Position numbers and translations under genes: made by a program
Assembly (NCBI GenBank): GCA_018340805.1
Contig: JACMZG010001914.1
Coordinates: 30,230,507 to 30,294,506 of the forward strand
Origin: Microvelia longipes
Taxonomy: Eukaryota; Arthropoda; Insecta; Hemiptera; Veliidae
Length of the DNA stretch: 64,000 nucleotides
Direction: 5' to 3'
Shown: piece after piece, positions 1-13,100 of the stretch
Layout: each line of letters starts with the position of its first letter
Numbering within the stretch: position 1 is the stretch's first letter
The notes under the pieces: model-generated
Database searches by the model: none
The model's input: only the letters and a program-made list of their open reading frames with translations
What the model was told of the DNA's origin: nothing

Positions 1-83
1 AAACTCCTGATACAGTTAAATTTTCTTACGGACCATTGGTGGGACCATTAGGAGGATTAAAGTTACAGTTCACAGCAATATAA
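1..83 (+). CDS. Cytochrome P450, last coding segment of an upstream paralogue (partial)
   Basis: Reading from base 3, the sequence is open to a TAA at 81-83 and gives the 26-residue end TPDTVKFSYGPLVGPLGG followed by LKLQFTAI. This closely matches the C-terminus of the complete P450 downstream, which ends in SYGPLVGPLGGMKLKLELL, so it is the tail of a tandem P450 copy on the same strand. The two leading bases (aa) would fit the end of a Glu codon, matching KETP in the neighbour. The heme motif and the rest of the protein lie left of the window. An AATAAA at 128-133 is a possible polyadenylation signal. The family assignment rests on the paralogue comparison, because 26 residues alone would not be diagnostic. 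Confidence 0.88.
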   Translation, partial: TPDTVKFSYGPLVGPLGGLKLQFTAI

Positions 84-2127
84 AGTGGTTTTGGGACTGT
101 TTAGTCCTGATTAGTTAATGAGCTAAAAATAAATATTTGAGAAATATTTGAGGATATAACCTTTGGAAATCAGATTGCTTTTAAAGGTAAAGTTACAGCA
201 CAAGTGACAACAAGATAGAAGGATATAGAATTTCGTAATGATAATAGGGGCGAGAAAATACTTCGATGAAGTTTTAGATTAATCAAATGGATTGAGCAAT
301 CTATTAAGCAATAATTCGATTGCTAATGCATCTTCAATAAATATAGTGTAAGAAGGTACTTTAAAGTCAAACTTTTGGTTACTTGCCTATTTATGTTGGT
401 ACAATGAAAGGAAATTATTAAAAACATAATTGCATTACTTAGCATAACCAAAAGTTTACACAAAAAATAAAAATAATCTAAAGAGTTTAATTAGCAAAAA
501 ATAACTACTAATAAGTAACGTAAAAAATAAGTAACGTCTTTACTTACTAGGAAACGAAGAAATGAGTCTCTCCACAAAATATAATAGTTTATTGACAAAG
601 CGCTTTCAATTCAACATGAGGTCATCCTCAGTGCCTGTATAAATATGTTATTAAAAATTAAAACAATATAAAAAACAAATTACATCAGAAAAACCAAATA
701 AAGAAAAAGAACAAAAAACACAAATAGGCAAATATACTTAAACAGAAACGCGGAAATATATAGAATAATAAAAAATAATAATATAGAATATAGAATTTTT
801 CCAAAATGGTAAAACCTCGGTAAGTCGAGTAAGACTAATGATGGACTTTTAGTAGAGCGCGCAGAGTTGCAAGTTATCTCCTCTGATATTAAGGTTCAAG
901 TTATTACATTACTCTGGCTACGAAGGATCTCGAGATTTTGCAGGAAATCAAGCTTCCACCCTTTATCAGCAGGATGAAAAAGCCAGCTTCATGGGACCTT
1001 CTTAACGTCCTTCCGCAACTATGTGCTGATAAAACCTACTAGAAGTCAACTTAGTGTGCTCGGCCTAGCGCGTACTTAAACTTCTCCCGGTCTGTCCTAA
1101 GTATTCAAACATGCAAGTACCACACTTTATTATGTAAACACCGCTCTTAGAAGCGACAGAAATAGGATATTTAACTTTAATCAAATGAAACCGTCAAATG
1201 CGTACCGTTAGTACAAAACCATTACTTTGCAAGACTAACGAAGTTTTATCGGACAGGCAACCAATATGTGGCAGAACATCATGTCTTACTATTTTGAGGA
1301 GTATCCTCACCCATAGCTCTCAAAACTTATACTTCTTTTTAGCGATTAACTTGTCAACCATAGATACATGGTAACCATTTTTATTGCAATTAAGTGAATG
1401 GGTGTAATTTCTTTGTTATAAGATTCGTTTCTTACTATGAATAACTCCACTTTTGTTCAATCACATCCACAAGTCATTTCTCATTAAGCAAAACCTTGTG
1501 CTAAAAGTACATAAACAACTATGTAATAATTATTCAATTTCCGTAAGTTTTTGTTTATGCCTAAGAATAAACAAAGCTGACTTTAGTTTAACAAAAAGAA
1601 GACTTTTCTTAATGTTTTCTTCTAGATTCAAGTTAACATTAGATATGGCAATATGAAGATGAAATAGGAAATTGATAAGGTCAAAACACAGATTTAGTTT
1701 CCCCCACTTTAGTAGCACTATCAGATAATATGTATACTATTTTAGTTACATAATTGAGTATTATATAGTTTAGTAGTATTTATAACATTATTCTAATGTA
1801 ATTCTAATATTAATCTTAATAATTTAACTTCATTCTAATATTAATATTTAATCTTAAAACTAATATACCTCAACTTAATATAATAATTTTAATTAAATGC
1901 ATTTCTTTTTACTAGACTTTTTTTACTAGAACTTTTTTTTATTTTTCCCCAAATTTCCCAACTAGTTACATAAAAGTTCTGATTAGATTTTAACACGATA
2001 GATATTTAAACTCCAACATCTCTCTGGGTAAGGTATGAAGTGATTCGAGCTAAAACCTTAGTAAATATCTTAAATGATATCTTAGGAATAAAACCTATAT
2101 TCTTAAAGACTAAATTGTGAGATAACT
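84..2127. other. Intergenic spacer between two P450 genes
   Basis: This is AT-rich sequence with no recognisable gene. The short open frames at 1453-1718 on both strands are low in complexity and overlap each other. The stretch 820-1160 is less AT-rich than its surroundings and could be old repeat debris, but I recognise nothing in it. The last few hundred bases should contain the promoter of the downstream P450. I see no TATA box that I would defend. Confidence 0.6.
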
Positions 2128-5100
2128 ATGTCATCGATAGTACTAGTATTTGTTCTAATATTCGTCTACTGGTTATATTGCTCGCCGTTCAAATGGAGAG
2201 GAAAAGGGATCGAGTGGAGGGTACCTTGGCCATTGTTTGGCAACACAGCTGGTACTTTGACATCAAGTTATTTTGATTACTGGATACAATTCGCTCGGAA
2301 TGCAAATGGAGAGAAAATGATTGGATTTCATTTTTTTACTGAACCTGCTTTGTTTATAAACGACCCAGAGCTTATCAAACAGGTAAATTATTTGGTAATA
2401 CTTTAATTTGTTAGTATCTCTATCATGCATACAATGTTTAGTCAAAGAAATGTTAGTTAAAGAAACAGAGCTGTTATTCGATACTACTGTATTCGATTTA
2501 ACTTAACATTTTTGGAACGGATCCCCTACATTGGGAAACATGTGTTGAAAGCTCATGTTGTATCAAATAAGGCCAGACATGTTCCGTTCATAAGGAAAAC
2601 GAAGACAATACTTGTGTATCAGTTTAGTTTTTTTTTTCAAACGTAAAAATATAACCACTTTTATAGTCTATTATAGTAGTTTATGAAATAAGCGTATTTT
2701 TCTAAGGTTTTATAGAAGGCATTTCAACTAAAAGCCCGTCCATAATCTAAAATTATCTTTAATTTCTAGATCATGGTTACTGAGGCTGATAAGTTTAATG
2801 AACGGATATTTGCTTCAAGAAAAGGAGACATCTTCAGTACCAATCTATTCTCGATACACGGGGAAGAATGGAGAGTAACAAGATCCAAACTAAGCCCGTT
2901 CTTTTCTCCGGCAAGAATAAAAGTCATGGTTCCTATAATTGAGAAAAATATGTTTTCATATCTCGAAAGATTAAAATCAGATGCGAAAAAAGGACCAGTG
3001 GATGTTGACGAAGTCGGAATTCTATTAGCTATTGATACAATAATCACGTGTATTTTTGGTCTGAAACCGGAATGCTTTACTAATCCTAACTCATTCTTTA
3101 TTGAACTTCAAAATTCTTTACCAGGATTCTTTTTTGGGTAAGTAAATCTATTGTAATATGCGTTTAATACAATAATTAAAATTGTAAAAGGCCTTCAGCC
3201 CCCCAAATTACCATTTGGGCTTCTTTAGAAATTACTTTAATTTATTACTTTTGGACCTAAAATAAAAGGAAGAACAAAGGTGCTTTAAAATTCACCCAGC
3301 ACCAAAAATCATTGCTAATAGTAGATTTAAAATTATAGAACATTTTTTCATCGAGGGAAGGCACAATTGCATAACGCATTTTAAATTGTTCACACATTTA
3401 TTTTGATCTCGACAGGAATATGTTAAACAGTCCAAAAAAATGAAAAGACTCGAATTATATTTCTAACAAGTTTTGTACAATTATTTATGTGGTATAATTT
3501 TTTTAACCATTTTAGGTTCCGCAATCTAGTTGGTATACTATCACCAAAATTGTATACTGCATTGGGTTTAACAGTTTTTTCAAAGAAATCAAATGCTGTC
3601 ATTGCAAACGTTGTAGAGCAGGTATATTTTTCTTTTGTAACAATGTCTATACTTATTTTAACTATGGCTGCTAAGAAAAGTTTTTTATTTCTAAAACTTA
3701 TATAAAAATTTGAAGTGGTCAGAGCAAAACTGAAACAAAGACTACTTTGAAATTAGCCAAAATGTAACTATGAAAAGCTTTCCTTATAAACACATTGATA
3801 AGAATTGTTCAAGATACAATAATGAAACATCAAAAAATTACTTATGATTATTGAATAAACTTAATCATATTACTTAATCGTTTAGATACGTGCGTAATTT
3901 TGCGTTACAGATTGTTGAAGCCAGGATGAAGGGAATCGGAGTGAGACAAGACTTTATGCAAGGAATGATAGAGCTGTATAAAAATGAAAATTTATCAACA
4001 GACAAAACCGAGTTAAATGCAGATGGAACCAGAGTTGCCAGTATGTATAATAACAGGGAACCTCAAAATTTTGTCTCAATTCATTGAACTCCATTGAACT
4101 CACTAAGCGAGTCCTTCCTTTTTAGAATTCGCTTCGTTCATCCTTAAATACAAAAAAGCCTAATTTTATAATTTATTATATCTTCAGACTAGCTTCGTAC
4201 GTCCTCATACTGGTAAGATCAGTTTTAATCCTAACGGTCATCTACCTACTGATCTTTCTTGATGCAGCTCAACTAAATTTGATCCGACAAAAATCCTGGA
4301 TATACTAGCCTTATAAAAATTAACTTTTTGAATTTTTTGATTATAATATAAACAAATGTATTCATGTCAAATTATAACAAGTAAATGGTTTTCAAAATTT
4401 TAAAGATTTAAAAAAATTAAATGTGTGCCAAATTGTGTTATCATATTTATCTGATAACAGATATGCTTATAAAATTATAAGATTTAATGTTAAATTGTGA
4501 TGATTTTAATTTGACCGTATGTATGGTAAGCTGACGTTACCCCTAATGAGTGAAACAGAAATCAAGGAGTAAAAGGACAAGTGATGATAATCCGTTATTT
4601 TAACGATACTTCGTAATTTGAGCTGGTGACTCAAAATGACGTAAACTAAAAAAAAATCTTGTAATCATATCTTGTCTGTCGGTAGAAGAGTCACAGGTTC
4701 TGCTTGATCGTAATTAGCGAATAAATAAGATTTGATTAGTCAAGTCTATCGTCAGACAAGATAAATAAAGAGGACATACAACCTTCCTGGGCCTTATATC
4801 ACATAAATATATGAAAAATAATAAATATATCAAATAAATATTTTTAAAAAAATCAATTATTAGAAAAGCATAATCAAAAGATAAATGAAAAATGATCAAA
4901 AACTGTTCTTTGAGATTCTTAAATCTTAAAGACTGTTGAGATATTGAATCCTAATTTACGAATTTATATAGTTTGATAAGAGATAATGTTACATAATACC
5001 GGAGTAGGTATACGTATTTTATTATGGATAATAGCGTTCATGAAAGCTATATTAGCAGATAGATAGCATTTATCTACTATTGTTACCATATTTTCAAATT

Positions 5101-6849
5101 TATAAAGATTTAAAAACAGTATTTGTAAAATATAATATGATATGAGAGTACGAATAATCAAGAGTTTAATTAATTTGGCAAGCACTGTGCTTTCAGGATT
5201 CGATTTGGAAAAATTAACTTCACAGGCTGCAGTAATGTTTTTAGCAGGAACAGACACGACAGCCCATGTATTATCATTTCTCTTATACGAATTAGCTAAA
5301 GCCCAACATATTCAAGATAAATTGAGAAAGGAAATTCTGGAGAAGGGAAACTCCAATAATGGTCATGTAGGATATGACGAAATACAAGGCATGGTTTACT
5401 TGGATATGAACGTTCAAGGTATCTTTCTATTCTACTCAATATTTCTATACGGTGAGGATTTAGGTCTAGAGATAAATTCTCCTTCAGTATTTTAACATAA
5501 AACTGTACCCCGACATTTGTCATTCTCCCTGTCTTATTTAATATCAAATTGAAAATAAAGATGAGTGCTTGTAAAGAAGATATACCAATAAGTTATTTCC
5601 TGTATCTGATAGTCATTCCATATTTGGAAAAATACTATATTGATGAATATATGAGGAAAAACCATTGAAAAAAAGAGTAATTTAAATATTTGATGTATAA
5701 TTTATTTATTGTATAGCATGTGCAAGATTCAACATGTCAAATAATATAAATGGAGTAAAAAATATGTCTTGAAGCCTTTTTTCATAAAGCCTCGAAGTTT
5801 CTGAGGTTTGCTTCAAAATGAGAGTTGTTTTCTACTTCATGAAAAACAGAATAAGAATAGTTGTTACTGCGATATTCTCTTCTTGAAGCAAACTAATGAA
5901 AATAGTTGAAGCCTATTTTGATTTTGGACGTTTTACATTCCCCAACGAATCTCATCTGACACTATATAAGATCAAGAGAGGGATTTAGAATGGTTAATAT
6001 TAAAATTTTGAGTTTATGAATGTCAAAGAATGTGTCAATCGCACGTGATGCAGACGGCTGAGACAAGAAACAAAATTAACTTAATTAAAAAGTATTGTTA
6101 TCAGTAGCAATACTATACACTTCATTATTTATTTGTAGAAACATTAAGACTCTACCCTGCCGCACCATTTATACCCAGGAGATGCGTCAAGCCAACCGTT
6201 TTGGATGGAAAGTACATCGAAAAAGGAATTATTGTTGTCACTTCTAACAACGTAATACAACGAGATAAAAAGTACTACCCAAATCCCGAAGCGTATAATC
6301 CTGAAAACTTTAGACCTGGAAGAACGAGACAAGTAGGTTCTTATTTACCGTTTGGGATTGGACCAAGAACTTGCATTGGTAAGTAAAAATGGTAATGGTA
6401 TACTAAATGATTAACTATAATTACAACTTAGTTTCTGAGCTTAGGAGTAATTTTTTAATTTAAGTTTCTAAAAAAGAGCATTTTCGAGGATGATCTAACA
6501 TTTTTTTATATAAAGCAAAATTATATTTCAAAATGCATAATTATTATTAAAACCGGGGTCTTCTGTTTACTCTGAAGAAGTCCTTTTTAGTATTATTGTT
6601 TATATTATTTGTTATTACAAGACATGTGTTTTCCGAATTTTCATTCCGGGCTACTTAATTCTTAAATTACTTATTTTCATGTTAACAGGAAAAAGGCTCG
6701 CAGAAGTTGAAATTAAATTAGCAGTATGTGGAGTGTTATCAACTTTCAAAGTTTCCTGCTGTAAAGAGACTCCAAATAAAGCTGTTTTATCGTATGGTCC
6801 TCTAGTTGGACCACTTGGAGGGATGAAATTAAAGTTAGAGTTGTTATAG
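2128..6849 (+). CDS. Cytochrome P450 monooxygenase, CYP3-clan (CYP6-like), 7 exons
   Basis: Exons by GT-AG junctions and frame: 2128-2382, 2770-3137, 3516-3621, 3911-4040, 5197-5418, 6139-6378, 6689-6849. Joined they give 493 residues, normal for a microsomal P450. P450s use NADPH-P450 reductase to insert one oxygen atom into lipophilic substrates. Insect CYP3-clan members often act on plant toxins and insecticides; this one's substrate is unknown. Visible parts are an N-terminal membrane anchor (residues 1-18), a proline-rich turn before PLFGN, the helix-C WRVTR (119-123), the I-helix oxygen-activating AGTDTT (303-308), the K-helix ETLR (361-364), a PENF variant of the PERF motif (415-418), and the heme loop FGIGPRTCIG (432-441) with the thiolate Cys439. 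Intron phases are 0, 2, 0, 1, 1, 1. The ATG at 2128 is the only start upstream of the anchor. The least certain junction is the exon 4 acceptor at 3911; the other candidate, at 3886, hits an in-frame stop. The gene lies in tandem with a paralogue ending at 83. Confidence 0.93.
4090..4320 (-). repeat. Degenerate copy of the 5S-like element inside P450 intron 4
   Basis: Read on the minus strand, 4235-4285 aligns loosely with the 5S-like block of the better copies (a GATC, then AAATTTAGTTGAGCTGC, then AGTAGGTAGATGACCG). Bases 4100-4235 retain the GCTTCGT-type words of the tail module. It is more diverged than the copies elsewhere and is probably an old insertion. It lies in the largest intron (4041-5196) and touches no splice site. 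Confidence 0.55.
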
Positions 6850-7170
6850 ATTAATTTGTATTTTTAGCCCCTTACTTTATTCCCTACTTATATTTTTGAA
6901 GCCCTTCTGTAGTGTATATCCTTACCTAAACCTTAAACCTATAGCCTCAATAGCAGAGTTACGCAAAGTGTGTTCTGCGGACTTCTGGGGGTCCGTGGAA
7001 AGATTTTAGGGGGTCCTTGAGTTAATGGACAAAATATCATAACAAATATGAAAACATTAATGCTATTTCAATTAAATTGAGAGCGTAACCTGGGATGCGA
7101 ATCTCATTTCAATTAATAATCATAATAACAGTTATCAGTGTTAATATCCTTTTTCTGAATTCCCAAAGGA
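6850..7170. other. Downstream flank of the P450 gene, no gene seen
   Basis: This is the probable 3' UTR followed by AT-rich sequence. Two similar G-rich pieces (CTGGGGGTCCGTGG near 6986 and GGGGGTCCTTGAG near 7009) suggest a transposon fragment that I cannot assign. Confidence 0.4.
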
Positions 7171-7383
7171 AAAATAAGCTTATGAGATTGTCTGTAATTA
7201 TGAAAATATTTTATAAAATAAGCTTATGAGATTGTCTGTAATTATGAAAATATTTTATAAAATAAGCTTATGAGATTGTCTGTAATTATGAAAATATTTT
7301 ATAAAATAAGCTTATGAGATTGTCTGTAATTATGAAAATATTTTATAAAATAAGCTCTGTATTATGAAAATATTTTATAAAAT
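7171..7383 (+). repeat. Tandem array, 44-bp unit, about 4.5 copies
   Basis: The word AGCTTATGAG recurs at 7177, 7221, 7265 and 7309, an exact 44-bp spacing. The copies are almost identical. A truncated fifth copy with an internal deletion follows at about 7350. The near identity points to recent expansion. Confidence 0.95.
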
Positions 7384-9095
7384 TCAATCAAGAAATAATC
7401 AGCCACGTTTTTATAGGTAAACATTAACATCTATTCCCTGTTAGTAAGATGGTCAAAAAAAAATGCCTGTCCAAATATTAACTACAGAGATTTTATTTGT
7501 TGAAAACACAATTTAGTATCTACGTTTCAGCGACATATTTTTTAGGAATAAGACAGAATAAAGGTATGTAACACGTACAATTATTTTTAAACTCATTCGT
7601 GTTGCAAATTATTAAGCAGAGCAATCTCGCGAGCTTTTAACATTTATAACTTTAAAAACAGAACATAAAGTGAGGAGTACAATTTATTGATTTTATAAGG
7701 GAGGGGGGGGACGAGACGCCCAGATGTCCGCCAAGTAACATTTATCCGGGGAGGCGGGGGGGGGGGCTCTTAAGTTTGCGTATCTTATTAGCTCTCTTAC
7801 AGCTCCATAGGCAGGGTAAACGGTGCCGTTGTATTTTAATACTTCAGTGCAAGTTCGACTACTTTAAGTGGATATTGTTTTGGGCAGATTTAAATATAAT
7901 ATATAATTTATAGCTTGATCACACAATTGTTTGTTTTTCTTTGCTTTTTTATGATTAATTATGGGTTTAACATTTGATAAACCATAGTGTTCTGAACATT
8001 AATAGGGTTGATTATTGTATCAATCAAAACCAATAAAGCTACTTCCTAAGCTCATTTGTTCAAAGCCTTCAAAAGTTGTCGTACTTTATACGTAAGGATA
8101 GAAACTCTATACTTTTAGAATTATGGGGTTGAGCTGAATAGATCACTGCCGTCATACGAAAAACCTCAAAAACGTATTTTTTTGATATCCTTTCGTTAAA
8201 TCTAAACGATTAATATGATATAAGCTTACTCGTATACGTTTATTGTAAATACATTTTAATCGAACTAAACTCTTACTGATTTACAGATACCAATCCAATT
8301 TATAAATGATATTGATAAATAGTTGCCCTTCGAAAATAAATTTGAAATAAAAGTGTCAGGGGTATGAAGTAAATGAAGTTTTATATCGTTCTAATATACT
8401 AGAAGATAAATAATAGAAAAAAATAAATAAAGTGTTAGAGAAATAAGGGTGAAGGACTAAGAAAGATTTTTTTCTTTAAAAACAACTTTGTCGATTTTTA
8501 TAAGAAGTCACGAACTGACGATTATCTAAATGAGCCTCTGAACTATAAGATCGAGGAGGGCCCAGGTGTCAATATTTCTAACTCATTGATAACTTTTATT
8601 TTTTACTGTTGTATAGCACTCGCCGCTTTTTTTTTTTTAAGAAGCATGCCAATATCTTGCGCAAAACAATTGAAGTTTACTCCAGAAAAAAAAACAGTTT
8701 CTCAATAAAAACTAAGTAAAGAACTTTAAAAGAAGAAAAACATTCAGAATCATCAGACCTTGTAAAATAAAGAAAAAAATACAACAATCCAATTTTTATA
8801 AATCTTTTGTGTTCTGTAATATTTTTAACTTCTGTACAACTCTAAACTTTTTTTCTGATCATAAAACTAGTGCACTAAAAGAAGTTTTAAGTTAATTTAT
8901 TTTAAGTTAAAATTGTACTAACCTGAAAAAATGTTAATAAAGAAGCACTTACAAAATATTTTGTTTTAAAGGCAATTTTTGAAAAATGTGTTAACTTTTT
9001 TATAGATCCATTCATCATGAGTGATAAAAAGTTAAGACAATTTTAAATGAATAATAATAGTGTTATTGTGATGTTTTATGTTCCACCTGCTTCAG
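7384..9095. other. Gene-free AT-rich stretch with two G-runs
   Basis: No open frame or recognised element. Two guanine runs at about 7701-7710 and 7745-7768 stand out in the AT-rich background. They flank a short GC-richer stretch and could be the edge of an old transposon. Confidence 0.5.
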
Positions 9096-9630
9096 TTGTT
9101 TCTGTTTTACAGGTTTTTAGACATAAACCGTGCATGCAAAACACTGTTGTTGAGTTATGGTCCTCGTTTTCAAGTAATTTTTGTTTTTAATGTTCTCAGT
9201 TAATAAAAAATGCATGCACAACACTACTGTTGAGTTATGGTCCTCATGCTTTAGTAGTTTTTGTCTTTTTAATGTTTCTTGGTTAAAGAACAAAGCATCC
9301 ACAACATACTACTGTTGAGATATGGTCCAATTCTTTAGAAGTTCTTGTCTTTTGGAAGGTATCTTAGTTAATTAAGAGTGCATGCACAACACTACTGTTG
9401 AGATATGGTCCTCATATTTAATAAGTTTTTTTTTATTGTTTTGTTAAGCAAGTGTAGACACCTCTACAGGTGTTTACAACAAAAAATGCATACCTAACAC
9501 TGCCGTTGCGTTGTGGTCTTCAGGCTGAGTCAGTATATGTTTTTACTTGTTTTTCTAAGCAAGACTACACTTTTACAGGTGTTTTAGTCTTAAAACAATA
9601 GAAAACGCTGCCATTGCGTTTTTTTTTATA
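9096..9630 (+). repeat. Diverged minisatellite, period about 80-86 bp
   Basis: The block GCATGCACAACACT followed by GTTGAGTTATGGTCCTC recurs near 9131, 9211, 9294 and 9380. More diverged versions occur near 9487 and 9600. Spacing varies from 80 to about 115 bp. The open frame at 9117-9302 on the minus strand is only the translation of the repeat. Confidence 0.85.
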
Positions 9631-9813
9631 GCCATAGTTTATACAAAAGTAGTTTTTGTTTTTATAGTCACCATAAGTAGTTTCTGTTTATACTTTTTTT
9701 TACTAAGCATGTGTAGTTAGTCCAAGTACCAAGTACTTTTACAGATTTTTAACTAATACCCACTCAAGTGGTTTTTATCTTCATATCTTCATTTCATGTC
9801 GAAATGATCCTTG

Positions 9814-9816
<3 letters not shown>

Positions 9817-9877
<61 letters not shown>
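9817..9877. repeat. TA dinucleotide microsatellite
   Basis: Uninterrupted alternating TA of about 55 bases. Confidence 0.97.
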
Positions 9878-9879
<2 letters not shown>

Positions 9880-10070
9880 GCTTTAAAACCAGGTTTTACA
9901 AGTACAGGTCTATAGCAAGCCATAGGCATTTAATACGATTGGGACTGGTGTCTGCTCAAACCATCCTAGATGGCGCTATTTGCAAATAACCTAATTATGC
10001 GTCATCACCAATGAGTAAAAAGAAGGTTTATTTTATTGTATAGTGGGTTAAGATAATTGTTATCTTGTTT

Positions 10071-10073
<3 letters not shown>

Positions 10074-10116
<43 letters not shown>

Positions 10117-10152
10117 TATATATAATATATAATATAATATATATATATATGT
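10074..10152. repeat. TA microsatellite with interruptions
   Basis: TA tract with several phase slips (TATTATATATA). Confidence 0.95.
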
Positions 10153-10159
10153 TGTGTGT

Positions 10160-13100
10160 GTATATGTATGTATTATAAGTATATATGACTATATTGAGCC
10201 CCTCAAGCCCCCCGAGCAGGCCTGTAAGGCTAGGTGATGAGAATTCGCTGGATACATCCAGAATGCCTGCATTATTTATTCTGATTATTGCAGTACTAGA
10301 ATTAATTATCACGGTTTTTTCAGATTCGAAATTTAAAACATAAAAATACAATTTCGTGGGGTTACTAAAAATGTCTAAGTGCTCATTTATTTTACCTACT
10401 GATTGTAAAACTCAGGAATGAGAAAAAGAGGTCCTACAAAAACATAACTATAAATCATTACATTAACCAAAATAAATAAAGTTTTTTTTTATTAGAATCG
10501 GGTAAAGCATTACTTTATAAAGTCCCAGCAAACAAAGTAATAAAGTATATTTTTGGATTGGCGTCTAAATTGTTGCAGAACCTATACCGTTTTCAGAATG
10601 ATGAAAGCGGTATTTAGTTAACAAAATATTAAAAAAATGATATAGAGAAAAAAAACTTTACGATTGCCCTTTGCCTTGCGAAGCTGCGGGTCACGAAGTC
10701 TATCTAACGTTTTCTTGATTTCGATACAACATCTATACGTAAGAAGTAATAACTTTTTTCGCTTCACACTTCGAGTTTCGGCCATATAATCTGAGATATT
10801 AATTAAGTTGAGAATTATACTCTTTTGATTACATTTATTTTAAGGTAGTAAGAAGAAATGTATACCCTAGTATAAGTTGATCTTCTTAGAAGTATATAAC
10901 TATATATGGTGAGTAAATGAAAAAACTTTTAAATGTCTTCCATCTATTGACTTCTTGTAATTTAAAAGTTAGACTTACAAAAAGTTGGTATCTAAAGGAT
11001 CAAAAGAATCCCGCTCGGTTTCTTTGTGTAATTATTCCATCACGATGTTCGAATCCACCATCATATCTACCTATTATTCATCATCAGAGCAAATTAATAC
11101 TTCCTTCTGTATACTCGGCTATGAAGTTCATTTCATTACGTAGACTTCGTAATCGCCTTTTAGGACGAGACCACGTCGAGTTTATGCCAAAAACGTCTCT
11201 CGTACAACCACTTCTACTTTTCACCTTAATAATTCATGTTTTCAACTTCAAATTAATATTTTTTTAAAAAAACTCGAGATTGTTTTAAATGCTTTTAATT
11301 TTAAAAGTATTATCGTTGGTCTCTCAAATTTTTTAAACTTGCTGACTATTAACAGTCGGATAATTTCTCTTTTTGGAGAAGAGAGATCGGCTGTAACTAT
11401 TTATATCATAGACATATGCACTACTCACTTAAAATTGAAACGCACTCATACCCCGAGACTGAGTTGATTAACTCGGCACCTTTCTGGAAAAATTGCATGA
11501 ATACACATAAAGTATATCGAATTAAACAGATGACTTTGTAACTAAACAATCATAAAGAAGAAAAGTTGGACCCCGACTACGAAAATCAAAATTGGGTAGA
11601 TTGAGGTTATAAAGCAAGCTTTCAATCATAGAATGAGGCTTCCCTGCCGTAAGACAAGACAATTTTACAGTATAAGAAAAGTTAATTAAAACGTAATTAT
11701 GTGCATATCTATTCATGTAAATATCTAAAGAAGTGTGCTAGCCACCGATGTGGTTAAGGCTTCTTTGTACTCTGAAAACTTGAAAACATTAAAAGCACTT
11801 ATTAAACACATTTTTTTACGATTATTTAAATGTTTTACGTGACGCCATTTTGACATGCCGTGTTTGGTTAACATCAAAATCTAATCCGTTTTCTTATAGT
11901 ACTTGATTTTTGTGCTAAGCAAAAATCATTCATTTAAGATATATTAATGAATAATATATTAAATATATTATCTTCATAAAATTATTTATTTCAGTAAGCA
12001 GAATACAAAACTTTATGAAAAGTCACTATATCAAAAAGGAATAGTGTTTTTTTACAAACTTCTAGCTTGTTTACAGAACCAAAAAAATTATGAATTGTTT
12101 GTTGATAAATGCAAACATCTGCTCACAGGAAAATTCATTTACAAGATTAAAGATTTATACAAATATAAATGCTTTTGTTATCTCATCTGTTTCAGTCTCT
12201 TGGTGGTAAAAGACCCACTGAAAGAGGTGCTGAAAATAAGGCTGGTTCGCTGGGGGACTGTAAAAACCAGTAGACCATAAATATTGTTTATGCTTATTTG
12301 CTAAGAGGGAATTAACTCTTGTATGAAAACAATTATAATAATTCATACATATATTGTAATAATATATAAATATAAATGATTCTATGTTAATAAATATTTG
12401 AATTTTGGCAAGGCTAAATTTTATACATGCACATAAATAAGTAAAGCATACAAAGTTATTCAAAAGCAAAGTTTTAAATGGCTAAGCGAGCAGCAGGTAA
12501 CTAAAAAATGGGTAAAATAGTAATAAGGTGAGTACATACCACAAACGAGACATGCACAAAATAATAAGAAATTGGATAAAGAAATAATAATAGGTGAACA
12601 AGTTAAAGGTCAAAGTTATGTATTGTCTCTAGTCCTCCTTCCGACACCACACAGTCTGTCGTTGTGACGGGTAAGACACTTGACGGGAACCTAGATGATA
12701 GGACATAGGACATTAGATTATTCAAAATCATAAATACAGTTTTAGATTTGCAGTATACAATAAAATGTAAGGCCTTTATCATACAAAGAACAGAACAGTA
12801 CTGATCAGTTTGATAAGTTCAGCTTAAGGCTGTTTAATTTATAGAAGTTGTAACTAATAGACGGTGATAGAATCGTCAGACTGACAAATGATGTATTTCT
12901 GCAGATAATAGTAATAAATAGGATGTATAAGCTAGACAACATCAGTTTTTGTCCTGCTGAACAGCCCGCTTGCACGTTCGCCGGTATCGTCTCCTCGGCT
13001 TTCCAGAATAAGTACAGTGTTCACGGTTACGGGTAACGTAAAGTTCTACTTACAGTAGTTCCTGGCAATTGTTTTGAACATATTTAAAGTTTTCCTTCAT

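Noticed and set aside
3886..3910. P450 exon 4 starting at 3886
   Set aside because: In the phase set by exon 3, the fourth codon would be TAA.
10917..11267. 116-codon plus-strand frame
   Set aside because: No domain or motif recognised and no codon-use signal; length is compatible with chance in this composition.
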